Part shown: positions 15,618 to 24,220 of the stretch, in pieces
Layout: every line of letters begins with the position of its first letter
How positions within the stretch are numbered: the first letter of the stretch is position 1
Assembly (NCBI GenBank): GCA_030427925.1
Contig: JAUICJ010000026.1
Location: 1 to 37,874, forward strand
Direction of reading: 5' to 3'
Source of the DNA: Bacteroidia bacterium
Lineage (GTDB): Bacteria > Bacteroidota > Bacteroidia > Flavobacteriales_D > Sanyastnellaceae
Length of the DNA stretch: 37,874 bases
The notes under the pieces: model-generated
What the model saw: only the letters and a program-made list of their open reading frames with translations
Told to the model about the DNA's origin: nothing
The model's database searches: none
Made by a program: the position numbers and the translations under genes

Positions 15618-18573
15618 TGAGCTGAATTCCGTCGAGCATTTCATCATCCACCTATTGAGTGGGGTGAATTTGAACTCGGGAGAGTTCCGTGATCCTGCCG
15701 GCGAATATGGACCGGCGTGGGAGTATGTGGCGCCTGGTGATATGGATCGGGAGCAGAACGAGGTGCTCTTGATAGAGGAATTGAAGGCGGCGCTGGTGCG
15801 CTTGAATCCGGAGATTGCGGCGCAGCCAGAGTTGGCGGATGAGGTCATCTACAAGCTGCGGGCCATCCTCTTGGGGGTGCGGACGGATGGGTTGGTGAAG
15901 GCCAACGAGGAGTTCCACCGTTGGCTGGTTGGAGATCGTACCATGCCGTTTGGGGAGCACAACCGGCACGTGCCGGTGCGCCTGATTGATTTTGACGAAG
16001 TGTCGGCGAACCGATATGTGGTGACGAACCAGTTCCGCATTCGGAGGCAGGAGACGAAGATTCCGGATGTGGTGCTTTTCATCAATGGCTTGCCTGTGGT
16101 AGTTGGGGAGGCGAAGACGGCCATCCGTTCGTCCATCTCCTGGCTAGACGGGGCTACGGAGATCCATGAGGTATATGAGAATGCCGTAGCGGAGCTCTTT
16201 GTGCCCAACATCCTGTCGTTTGCCACGGAAGGGAAACAGCTTTATTACGGTGGGGTGCGCTGCCCGCTAGAACATTGGGCGCCGTGGCGGATGGAGAACG
16301 ATCCCGACGCTATTGCGCGCCAAATCGGACTGGGTGAAGTGGGCAATGAGCTCTCCGACCTGTTGAAGCCAGAGCGGCTGTTGGACATCCTTCGGAATTT
16401 CAGTTTGTTTTCCTCAGGCAAGGGCGGAAGGCGGATCAAGGTCATCCCACGCTTCCAACAATACGAGGGGGCCAATAAGATTGTGGAGCGGGTCAAAGAA
16501 GGCCGACTCAAGAAGGGGCTCATCTGGCACTTCCAAGGTTCTGGAAAGTCGTTCCTGATGGTGTTTGCTGCCCAAAAGCTGCGCCGCGACCCTGCGTTGA
16601 AAAGTCCAACGGTCATGGTGCTGGTCGACCGAACTGATTTGGACACACAGATCACCGGCATCTTCGACGCAGCCGATGTGTCCAATGTGGTGTCGACCGA
16701 GAAAATCGAAGAAGTTCGACGACTGCTTGAGCGCGACACGCGGAAAATCATCGTTTCGATGATTCACAAGTTTCAAGGGGCTCCGGCGAACCTCAACACC
16801 CGCGAAAACATTGTGGTTTTGGTCGACGAAGCTCACCGAACGCAGGAAGGCGACCTCGGTCGGGTTATGCGCGCGGCTCTGCCCAATGCATTCCTCTTTG
16901 GGCTCACAGGCACCCCCATCAACAAAGCAGACCGGAACACGTTTTGGGCCTTCGGGGAAGAGGAGGACGACGGTGGTTACCTATCGCGATACACGTTCCA
17001 CGATTCCATCCGGGATGAAGCGACGTTACCGTTGCATTTCGAGCCGCGTTTGGTGGACGTCCACTTGGACAAGGAGGCCATCGACGCCGCCATGGACGAT
17101 TTCAAGGAATCAGCTGGGTTGACCGACGAGGAGGCCGATGTACTGAACAAAAAATCCGCGCGTATGGCGGCGTTTTTGAAGTCGCCGGAGCGCGTGCACA
17201 AGGTCGTGGCCGACATCGCCCATCACTTCAAGGAAAAGGTGGAGCCCCACGGCTTCAAAGCGATGATTGTGACCACGGATCGATACGCCTGTGTGCAATA
17301 CAAGGAGGAGCTGGACCGGCACTTTCCGAAGGAGGCCAGCGCGGTAGTCATTTCCACGGCGGCGAATGACGATTTGGCCTTCAAGAAGCAGCATGACCTC
17401 TCAGGTGGCAAACAAGAAAAGCTGCTGGAGCAGTTCAACGATGCCAACTCGGACTTGCAATTCCTCATCGTGACCTCCAAGCTGCTCACGGGATTCGACG
17501 CACCCATCCTGCAAACGATGTACCTGGACAAGTCCATCAAGGACCATACGCTGCTCCAGGCCATCTGCCGAACGAATCGCAAGTACCCGGGCAAGTCATA
17601 CGGCCGCATAGTCGATTATTACGGCGTGTTCGATCAAGCCGCAAAGGCCCTGCAATTCGATGAAGAGAGCGTGAAGCGCGTCATCTCGAACTTGTCGGAG
17701 TTGCGGGATGAACTGCCCGAGGCCATGGAAGCGGCCCTGTCGCACTTCAAAGGAGTGCCCCGTGGAGCGGGCGGCTTTGAGGAACTCTTGGCAGCTCAAC
17801 AGCACATCAACACCGACGAAGCCAAAGACGCGTTCGCGGTCGACTACAAACGCCTGTCGAAGCTTTGGGAGTCCTTGTCGCCGGACCGAATTCTGGATGC
17901 GTACAACGAAGATTATGTTTGGCTTACGAGCGTTTTTCAATCGGTCCGTCCACCTTCCGATGCAATCGGTCGCTTGCTTTGGCATGCGCACGGTCCGATG
18001 ACCTTGAAAATCATGCACCAGCACACCCACGTGGGGCAGGTGGACGATTTGGATGAATTCGTGCTGGATGCCGATGTGATTGAAGACATCTTCAACAATC
18101 CGGACCCGCGCAACGCAAAACAGTTGGAGCGGGTGTTGGTGAAGCGGTTCCAAAAACACCCGGACGACCCCGCATTCAAGAAGCTGAGCGAACGCTTGGA
18201 GGCCCTGCGCGACCGCGCCGAAGCCGGCCTCATCAATTCAATCGAATTCATCAAGGAACTCTGCAAAATCGCCCGCGACACGGTGGCGGCGGAGAAGGCG
18301 AAGGAAGCCGCAGCGGCCGAAAAATCACCTCAGGCGGCTTTGACGGAATTGTTCGAGTCGATCAAAACCGAGGATACTCCCGTCGTGGTGGAGCGCATCG
18401 TTCAGGACATCGATGCCATCGTTCGCAAGCATCGGTTCGACGGATGGCAGGAAACCATTGCAGGAGAAAGGGATGTGCGATCGGAGTTGCGCAAGGTGTT
18501 GTGGCTGAACTACAAGATGCGCGATTTGGACCTGTTTGAAAAGGCTTACGCGTACATCAAGGAATACTATTGA
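15610..18573 (+). CDS. hsdR: Type I restriction endonuclease subunit R
   Basis: A 987-residue restriction and translocation subunit. The N-terminal nuclease domain has the PD-(D/E)xK pattern: D153 in IPDVVLF, then E167-A-K169 in VVGEAK. The superfamily 2 helicase motor follows: Walker A QGSGKS (309-314), VLVDRTDLD, DEAH (406-409), FGLTGTP, then LLTGFDAP and QAICRTNR in the second RecA-like lobe. The C-terminal helical region for binding the methylase core is present. It cuts unmethylated DNA at a distance after ATP-driven translocation. The ATG at 15610 is chosen; a TTG two codons earlier is possible. It overlaps hsdS by 8 nt and closes the operon. Its GC content is closer to that of the host core genes than that of hsdS. 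The gene looks intact. Confidence 0.96.
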   Translation: MFNELNSVEHFIIHLLSGVNLNSGEFRDPAGEYGPAWEYVAPGDMDREQNEVLLIEELKAALVRLNPEIAAQPELADEVIYKLRAILLGVRTDGLVKANEEFHRWLVGDRTMPFGEHNRHVPVRLIDFDEVSANRYVVTNQFRIRRQETKIPDVVLFINGLPVVVGEAKTAIRSSISWLDGATEIHEVYENAVAELFVPNILSFATEGKQLYYGGVRCPLEHWAPWRMENDPDAIARQIGLGEVGNELSDLLKPERLLDILRNFSLFSSGKGGRRIKVIPRFQQYEGANKIVERVKEGRLKKGLIWHFQGSGKSFLMVFAAQKLRRDPALKSPTVMVLVDRTDLDTQITGIFDAADVSNVVSTEKIEEVRRLLERDTRKIIVSMIHKFQGAPANLNTRENIVVLVDEAHRTQEGDLGRVMRAALPNAFLFGLTGTPINKADRNTFWAFGEEEDDGGYLSRYTFHDSIRDEATLPLHFEPRLVDVHLDKEAIDAAMDDFKESAGLTDEEADVLNKKSARMAAFLKSPERVHKVVADIAHHFKEKVEPHGFKAMIVTTDRYACVQYKEELDRHFPKEASAVVISTAANDDLAFKKQHDLSGGKQEKLLEQFNDANSDLQFLIVTSKLLTGFDAPILQTMYLDKSIKDHTLLQAICRTNRKYPGKSYGRIVDYYGVFDQAAKALQFDEESVKRVISNLSELRDELPEAMEAALSHFKGVPRGAGGFEELLAAQQHINTDEAKDAFAVDYKRLSKLWESLSPDRILDAYNEDYVWLTSVFQSVRPPSDAIGRLLWHAHGPMTLKIMHQHTHVGQVDDLDEFVLDADVIEDIFNNPDPRNAKQLERVLVKRFQKHPDDPAFKKLSERLEALRDRAEAGLINSIEFIKELCKIARDTVAAEKAKEAAAAEKSPQAALTELFESIKTEDTPVVVERIVQDIDAIVRKHRFDGWQETIAGERDVRSELRKVLWLNYKMRDLDLFEKAYAYIKEYY

Positions 18574-18596
18574 GGCCAGCTTGTGGATTTCTGGCC
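18574..18596 (+). terminator. Hairpin immediately after hsdR, terminator-like without a T-run
   Basis: GGCCAG (18574-18579) and CTGGCC (18591-18596) form a perfect 6-bp stem with an 11-nt loop, starting at the base after the hsdR stop. It is followed by AAAA, not T, so intrinsic termination on the plus strand is doubtful. Confidence 0.35.
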
Positions 18597-18627
18597 AAAA
18601 TGCACTCGAGGAGATGGGCTTACTACA

Positions 18628-18636
18628 GGGGGGGGG
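18628..18636 (+). repeat. G9 homopolymer tract upstream of fabI
   Basis: A run of nine G ends 20 nt before the fabI -7 box, so it occupies the place where a -33 element would be expected. Such tracts can change length by slippage. Confidence 0.7.
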
Positions 18637-18656
18637 AGAGGCATTCCGATTTGGCC

Positions 18657-18664
18657 TAAATTCG
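18657..18664 (+). promoter_or_regulatory. -7 promoter box (TAAATTCG) for fabI
   Basis: TAAATTCG fits TAnnTTYG and ends 37 nt before the fabI ATG. No TTG-type -33 element is visible at the normal spacing; the G9 tract lies there instead. Confidence 0.5.
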
Positions 18665-18701
18665 CACCCTCAAATCGACCGAGAACCTGAACGATCAACC
18701 C

Positions 18702-19523
18702 ATGGCCAACGACCTCCTCAAAGGCAAAAAAGGCATCATCTTCGGTGCCCTGAACGACCAAAGCATCGCGTGGAAAACCGCGCTGCAAGCCCACGCGCAA
18801 GGCGCTGAAATCGTCCTCACGAACGCCCCCGTGGCCATGCGGATGGGCGAAATCCACGACCTCGCCGCCCAGATCGGCGGGGCTCCCGTGATTCCGGCCG
18901 ATGCCACCAGCGTCGAGGATTTGACTGCGCTGTTTGAAGGCGCGATGGAGCATTTTGGAGGGAAGGTCGATTTTGTCTTGCACAGCATCGGCATGAGCCC
19001 GAACGTGCGCAAGGGCAAGCACTACACCGACATCAACTACAGCTGGTTGCAGACCACGCTCGACGTGAGTGCCATCAGCTTGCACAAGACGCTCGCGGTG
19101 GCGAAGAACCTCGATGCGATCAATGAGTGGGGCAGCGTCGTCGCGCTCACCTACATCGCGGCGCAGCGGATTTTCCCGGATTACGGCGACATGGCCGATG
19201 CGAAGAGCCTCCTCGAGAGCATCACGCGCAGCTTCGGGTACCATTACGGTGTGGCGCAGAAGGTGCGCGTGAACACCGTAAGCCAAAGCCCCACCGTCAC
19301 CACCGCGGGGAGCGGCGTGAAGGGGTTCAACGAGTTCGTATCGTACAGCGAGTCGATGTCGCCGCTGGGGAATGCCGATGCGTTGGCGTGTGCGGATTAT
19401 TGCGTGACGCTGTTCAGCGATTTGACCCGGTATGTGACCATGCAGAACCTGTTCCACGACGGCGGATTCTCGAATACGGGGGTGAGCCAGGAAGTCATTT
19501 CCAAGTTCGCGCCGGAAGCGTAA
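18702..19523 (+). CDS. fabI: Enoyl-[acyl-carrier-protein] reductase (NADH)
   Basis: A 273-residue short-chain dehydrogenase that performs the last reduction of each fatty-acid elongation cycle. It has the FabI nucleotide-binding start (KGIIFGALNDQSIAW), VLTNAPVAMRMG, LHSIGMSPNVRKG, the catalytic region with tyrosine and lysine spaced as in FabI (FPDYGDMADAKSLLE), VNTVSQSPT with the substrate-loop region after it, and the end motif FHDGGFSNTGVSQEV. These phrases are typical of Bacteroidota FabI, a good taxonomic clue. It starts a GC-rich, host-like stretch after the restriction island and has its own -7 box. thrA follows after 88 nt with no strong terminator between, so partial read-through is possible. 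Confidence 0.96.
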   Translation: MANDLLKGKKGIIFGALNDQSIAWKTALQAHAQGAEIVLTNAPVAMRMGEIHDLAAQIGGAPVIPADATSVEDLTALFEGAMEHFGGKVDFVLHSIGMSPNVRKGKHYTDINYSWLQTTLDVSAISLHKTLAVAKNLDAINEWGSVVALTYIAAQRIFPDYGDMADAKSLLESITRSFGYHYGVAQKVRVNTVSQSPTVTTAGSGVKGFNEFVSYSESMSPLGNADALACADYCVTLFSDLTRYVTMQNLFHDGGFSNTGVSQEVISKFAPEA

Positions 19524-19611
19524 AAAATTCCGTTGCCGCGCGCAACCCCGACGCCCTCGTTTCGTAGACCGGAGCGGGGGCGTTGTGCATAAATCGCCTC
19601 CGTTGAAGAAC

Positions 19612-22020
19612 ATGGAATTGGAAGTATTGAAGTTTGGGGGGAGTTCCCTCGTTTCGGCCGCTGCCATGCGGCGGGTGGCGGACGTGCTCGTGGCCCGGAA
19701 GGACCAGCAGCGCATCGTGGTCTGCTCGGCGATGGGCGGAGTGACCAACGAGTTGCTCGCGCTGGGCGCGGCCGCGCGGAAAGGGGAGGAGGTCGAGGGG
19801 CGCGTGGATGCGTTGGAGGCGCGGCACACCGAGGCGCTCGCGGAGTTGGGGGTCACTGAGGTGGCGGCCGAGGTCGCGGGGCACATGGCCGATTTGCGCA
19901 AGCTGCTCGGCGGCGTCGCGTTGTTGCGCGAGTTGAGCCCGCGGAGTTCGGATGCGCTGGTTTCCTTCGGGGAGCGGCTGGCCGTGCCGTTGGTGGTCGC
20001 GTTGTTGCGCGCGTCGGGGCTGCGGGTGCGGCGGGTGGACGCGCGGGATTGGGTGGCCACGGATGAGCAGTTTGGGGCGGCTGAGGTGCGGTGGGAAGCG
20101 ACGCGGGAGGCGATTCGCCAGGGCGTGGAGGCCGAGCCAAATTTCGATGTCCTCGTGCTCGAAGGGTTCATCGGTCGGAGTCCGTCGGGAGCGACGACCA
20201 CGCTCGGTCGCGGGGGCAGCGACTACACGGCGTCGCTCGTGGCGCGGGCCGTGGGGGCGCGGTGCATGGAGAAGTCCACGGACGTTCCGGGGATGATGAC
20301 TGCGGATCCGCGTTTGGTCCCCGAAGCCCAAATCATCGACCAAATGTCCTACGAAGAGGCGATGGAGCTGTGCCATTTCGGCGCGAAAGTCATCTACCAG
20401 CCGACCATCGAGCCGCTGCGCGAGGCGGGCATTCCGCTCATCGTTCGGTCTACGTTCGACGGCGACGCGCCCGGCACGCGCATTGTGGCGCAGCCGGAGC
20501 AACCGGCCGTGGTCCGCGCGCTGTCGAGCATCAACGACCTGGTCCTCATCACGCTCGTCGGCGGCACCATCATCGGCCGCCCGGGCTTCTCGCGCCGGGT
20601 CTTCACGGCCCTGGCCCAAGCCTCCGTCAACGTCGTCTTCATCACCCAAAGTTCCTCCGAGCACACCCTTTCGCTGGGCGTGGCCGAGGCCGATCGGGAA
20701 GCGGCTGAAGCAGCCCTGCACGAAGAATTCGACGCGGACATGGAACTCGGTCGCCTCGAGCCCCTCGAGGTCGAGGCCGACCTGAGCATCGTGGCCCTCG
20801 TCGGCGGCGGTATGAAGTCCTCCACTGGCGTGAGCGGCAAGGCGTTCGCGGCCCTCGGTTCGGCGGGCGTGAACATCCGCGCCATCGCCCAAGGGTCCAC
20901 GGAGCGCAACATCAGCGTCGTGGTCGCCTCGGCGGACGTCGCTCGCGCCATGCGGGCCGTGCACCGTGCGTTCTTCGACAACGGCGTCCACCGCTTGAAC
21001 CTCCTGTGCTTTGGCACAGGCCAAGTCGGCGCGGCGTTGCTGGACCAAATCCATTCCGCAACGCTCCCCGGCCTCGACCTCCGCGTCATCGGCCTCGCCA
21101 ACTCCCGCCACGCCCTCCTCAACCCGAGCGGCATCCCCCTCAACGACTGGTCTGCCCCCCTCGAAGCGGCCCCGCCCATGGCGCCCTCCGACCTCCTCGA
21201 CGCGGCGCTCGCCCTCGAGCTGCCCCACCTCGTCGTGGTCGACAACACCGCGAGCGACGAAGTCGCATCCACCGTCGTCGAAGCCGTCCGCCGTGGCCTG
21301 GCCGCCGTGGCCTCGAACAAGGTGGCGGCCGTGGGCCCGATGGCCGACTGGCTCGTGCTCACCGCCCCGTCCGCCCGCTTCCGCAACGAGTCCAACGTGG
21401 GCGCCGGCCTTCCGGTCGTCCACACCCTCCGGCAACTCGTGGCCACCGGCGACCGCGTCCACCGCATCGAAGCGGTCATGAGCGGCTCCCTGAACTACAT
21501 TTTCAACCGCTTCGGCCCGACGTGCACCTTCGAAGCCGCGGTTCGGGAAGCCGCCCAGCTCGGCTACACCGAACCCGATCCGCGCCTCGACCTCGGCGGC
21601 GTCGACGTCGCCCGCAAGGTCCTCATCCTCGCCCGCTTCGCCGGCGCCCCCCTCGAACTCGCCGACATCGCCATCGAGCCGTTCCTTCCGGCCGCGGCCT
21701 TCGAAGGCGACGTGGACGCGTTTTGGTCAGCCCTCCCCGGGTGCGAGCAAGCCCTCGCCACGCGACTCGCCGAATCCCAAGGCCGCGTCCTCCGCGTCGT
21801 CGGCACCTGGTCCTCCGACGGCGAGGCCAGCGTCGCCCTGAAAGCCCTGCCGCTCGACCACCCCCTCGCGGCGCTCGACGGCACGGACAACAAATTCACG
21901 TTCACCACCGACCGCTACCCGGAACGCCCCTTGGTCATCCAGGGCGCCGGTGCGGGCGCACACGTCACGGCCGCCGGCGTGTTCGGCGACCTGTTGCGAA
22001 CCGCTAACTTCGGGGCATGA
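19612..22020 (+). CDS. thrA: Bifunctional aspartokinase / homoserine dehydrogenase I
   Basis: An 802-residue fused enzyme, close to the usual ~820. The ATG at 19612 is preferred because it puts KFGGSS at residues 7-12, as in the family; a GTG at 19585 would add nine residues. The kinase half has GRGGSDYTA, STDVPGMMTADPR and FGAKVIYQPT. Two ACT-type segments follow (LVLITLVGG, LSIVALVGGGM), which normally bind threonine for feedback control. The homoserine dehydrogenase half starts near residue 465 with an NAD(P)-binding FGTGQVG, then VVDNTAS, ASNKVA, MSGSLNYIFNRF and GYTEPDPRLDLGG. It makes aspartyl-phosphate and reduces aspartate semialdehyde to homoserine. It overlaps thrB by 4 nt (ATGA at 22017). 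Confidence 0.97.
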   Translation: MELEVLKFGGSSLVSAAAMRRVADVLVARKDQQRIVVCSAMGGVTNELLALGAAARKGEEVEGRVDALEARHTEALAELGVTEVAAEVAGHMADLRKLLGGVALLRELSPRSSDALVSFGERLAVPLVVALLRASGLRVRRVDARDWVATDEQFGAAEVRWEATREAIRQGVEAEPNFDVLVLEGFIGRSPSGATTTLGRGGSDYTASLVARAVGARCMEKSTDVPGMMTADPRLVPEAQIIDQMSYEEAMELCHFGAKVIYQPTIEPLREAGIPLIVRSTFDGDAPGTRIVAQPEQPAVVRALSSINDLVLITLVGGTIIGRPGFSRRVFTALAQASVNVVFITQSSSEHTLSLGVAEADREAAEAALHEEFDADMELGRLEPLEVEADLSIVALVGGGMKSSTGVSGKAFAALGSAGVNIRAIAQGSTERNISVVVASADVARAMRAVHRAFFDNGVHRLNLLCFGTGQVGAALLDQIHSATLPGLDLRVIGLANSRHALLNPSGIPLNDWSAPLEAAPPMAPSDLLDAALALELPHLVVVDNTASDEVASTVVEAVRRGLAAVASNKVAAVGPMADWLVLTAPSARFRNESNVGAGLPVVHTLRQLVATGDRVHRIEAVMSGSLNYIFNRFGPTCTFEAAVREAAQLGYTEPDPRLDLGGVDVARKVLILARFAGAPLELADIAIEPFLPAAAFEGDVDAFWSALPGCEQALATRLAESQGRVLRVVGTWSSDGEASVALKALPLDHPLAALDGTDNKFTFTTDRYPERPLVIQGAGAGAHVTAAGVFGDLLRTANFGA

Positions 22021-22937
22021 ACGAAGTGCGTGTTTGGGCCCCGGCAACGGTGGCGAACCTCAACGTCGGGTTTGACGGACTCGGTGCGGCATTGGCCGCT
22101 CCTGGCGAGCGCATCACCGCCCGCAAAACCGACGTCCCCGGCAGCGTCCGCATCCGCGCCATCCACGGCGCCCCCGACCTCTCGCTCGACGCGGAACGCA
22201 ACGTCGCAGGCGTCGCCGCCCAATCGCTCCTCAACGCCCTCGGCGCCCCCTGCGGCATCGAGCTCGAAATCCACAAGGACGTCCTGCCCGGCAGCGGCAT
22301 CGGCTCGAGCGCGGCCAGTGCCGCCGGTGCGGTGGTCGCCGTGGACGCCTTGCTCAACGGCGGCTTGCGCCCCGATGAGCTGCTGCCGTTTGCCCTCGAC
22401 GGCGAGTCGCTTGCGAGCGGCTCCCGACACGCCGATAACGTGGCGCCCGCGCTGATGGGGGGCATCGTGCTCTGCCCGCCCGAAGGCGCGCCCGTCAGCC
22501 TGCCGGTTCCGGAAGGGTGGCACGTGACCATCGTGCACCCCCAAGTCGAAATCCGGACCTCCGAGTCGCGGAAGGTCCTCCCGCAGCACGTTCCGCTCCA
22601 ACACGCCGTCGACCAAGCGCGCTGGTTCGCCGCGTTTGCCGCAGCGTGCCACCGCAACGACGGGGTGGCCGCGGCTTACTGCCTTGAGGACCTCTACATC
22701 GGTCCGAGCCGCGCACCGCTCATTCCGTGCTATCCTTCCGTCGCTGCTGCCGCTGCGCAGGCCGGGGCGCGAGCAGGGGGGATTTCGGGGAGTGGGCCCA
22801 GCACGTTTTGGATCACCTTTTCGGAAGCCGACGCCCAAGCCGTCGCGCACGCGGCCCACGCCGTCTTGAGCGAAGCCGGCATCCCCACGAACACCCACGT
22901 CACCCACATTGCGTCACGCGGCGCCCACGTCCTATGA
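22017..22937 (+). CDS. thrB: Homoserine kinase
   Basis: A 306-residue GHMP kinase that phosphorylates homoserine. It has the GHMP start (VRVWAPATVANLNVGFDGLG), the ATP-binding glycine/serine loop PGSGIGSSAASAAG, and the C-terminal GHMP motif GGISGSGPSTF. Length matches the family. The start overlaps the thrA stop and its own stop overlaps the thrC start, both as ATGA, so the three enzymes should be made together. It acts in the cytoplasm between homoserine dehydrogenase and threonine synthase. Confidence 0.97.
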   Translation: MNEVRVWAPATVANLNVGFDGLGAALAAPGERITARKTDVPGSVRIRAIHGAPDLSLDAERNVAGVAAQSLLNALGAPCGIELEIHKDVLPGSGIGSSAASAAGAVVAVDALLNGGLRPDELLPFALDGESLASGSRHADNVAPALMGGIVLCPPEGAPVSLPVPEGWHVTIVHPQVEIRTSESRKVLPQHVPLQHAVDQARWFAAFAAACHRNDGVAAAYCLEDLYIGPSRAPLIPCYPSVAAAAAQAGARAGGISGSGPSTFWITFSEADAQAVAHAAHAVLSEAGIPTNTHVTHIASRGAHVL

Positions 22938-24220
22938 AGTTTCACAGCCTCCTCACCCCGTCGATCGAGCGGTCGTTTTCCGCTGCCGTCATCGAAGGTT
23001 TGGCCCCGGATCGCGGGCTCTATTACCCCAATGAAATTCCCCGGTTGCCCGAGGAAATGTGGCTGGAAGACCCCGAAGGAGAATGCTGGAGCCTTGCCTC
23101 GAATCTCATTGAGCCATTCGTAGCGGAACATTTGGAAAAGAGCGAGTTGCAGGGTTTGATGAAATCCGCTTTGAACTTTCCGATTGAACTCGTAGAGCTG
23201 GAAGATGGCCTCTACGTCCTCGAGTTGTTCCACGGTCCGACCGCCGCGTTCAAGGACGTGGGCGCGCGTTCGATGGCGCGCTTCCTGGGCGCCTTCAGCG
23301 ACCGCCGATTGACCGTGTTGGTGGCCACATCAGGCGACACCGGATCTGCCGTGGCGCAAGGCTTCCTGAACGTGCCGGGCATCGACGTGGTGATTTTGTA
23401 CCCCAGCGGCCGCATCTCGCACATCCAAGAGCAGCAGCTCACGACAGCCGGTGCGAACGTCACGGCCCTGGAAGTCCAAGGCAATTTCGACGACTGCCAG
23501 CGCATGGTCAAGGAGGCCTTCCTCGACGCGCAGCTCAAGGAGAAGCGGGCGTTGACGAGCGCGAATTCCATCAACCTCGCCCGCTGGATTCCGCAGGCGT
23601 CGTACTATGCGTGGGCGACTTACCTCCTTGGGGAAGGCGCGCATTTTGTGGTGCCGAGCGGGAATTTGGGCAACTTGGCGGCCGGGGTGTTGGCACACCA
23701 AATGGGCATGCCCGCCACCGGATTCACCGCCGCCAGCAACGCCAACGACGTGGTCCCCGAATACCTGCGGTCCGGAACCTTCACCGCTCGGCCCACCGTG
23801 GCGACCCTTTCGAACGCGATGGACGTGGGCGATCCGAGCAACCGGCCCCGCCTCGAAGCCCTCTACGGAAACGACTTCGAAACGCTTCAACAGTCCGTGG
23901 AAGGCTACACCGCAGACGACGCGGCGACGAATCAAGCCATGCACGACGCGTGGGAACGCTACGAGTACCTCGCGTGTCCCCACACGGCCATCGGCATCGC
24001 AGCCGCACAAGAAGTGCTCGCCCGCAAAGGTGGTCCGGTCGTGGCCATCGCCACGGCCCATCCTGCGAAGTTTGGCGCAGCCGTGCAGGCGGCAACCGGA
24101 ATCGATCCCGAAGTCCCGGAATCCTTGATGGAGTGCCTGCAGCGCGAGAAGGTGAGCACGGTCATCGAGCCGACCTTGGAAGCCTTGCGCGCTTACCTGC
24201 TCGAGACCGCAGCGGACTGA
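22934..24220 (+). CDS. thrC: Threonine synthase
   Basis: A 428-residue PLP enzyme that turns O-phosphohomoserine into threonine. The ATG at 22934 (MKFHSLLTPSIERSF) is the right start: it overlaps the thrB stop as ATGA, and the open frame before it only runs through thrB in another phase. Visible motifs are GLYYPNEIP, FHGPTAAFKDVGAR (with the PLP-binding lysine in FKD), ATSGDTGSAVA, NSINLARWIPQ, and the phosphate-binding VPSGNLGNLAAG. Its last 28 nt overlap the 3' end of the opposite-strand ATP-grasp-like gene. It completes the threonine operon; aspartate-semialdehyde dehydrogenase is not in the window. Confidence 0.97.
   Translation: MKFHSLLTPSIERSFSAAVIEGLAPDRGLYYPNEIPRLPEEMWLEDPEGECWSLASNLIEPFVAEHLEKSELQGLMKSALNFPIELVELEDGLYVLELFHGPTAAFKDVGARSMARFLGAFSDRRLTVLVATSGDTGSAVAQGFLNVPGIDVVILYPSGRISHIQEQQLTTAGANVTALEVQGNFDDCQRMVKEAFLDAQLKEKRALTSANSINLARWIPQASYYAWATYLLGEGAHFVVPSGNLGNLAAGVLAHQMGMPATGFTAASNANDVVPEYLRSGTFTARPTVATLSNAMDVGDPSNRPRLEALYGNDFETLQQSVEGYTADDAATNQAMHDAWERYEYLACPHTAIGIAAAQEVLARKGGPVVAIATAHPAKFGAAVQAATGIDPEVPESLMECLQREKVSTVIEPTLEALRAYLLETAAD

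Noticed and set aside
19532-19546. GTTGC/GCAAC hairpin after fabI as a terminator or threonine attenuator
   Set aside because: The stem is only 5 bp with no T-run, and there is no leader peptide rich in Thr or Ile codons before thrA.
18567-21462. Long minus-strand open frames opposite fabI and thrA (544 and 655 codons)
   Set aside because: They lie opposite fabI and thrA, are rich in Arg/Ala/Gly, and match nothing. They are codon-bias shadows.
22727-22933. Upstream extension of thrC
   Set aside because: The added residues are thrB read in another frame; the ATG at 22934 overlaps the thrB stop and gives the family N-terminus.
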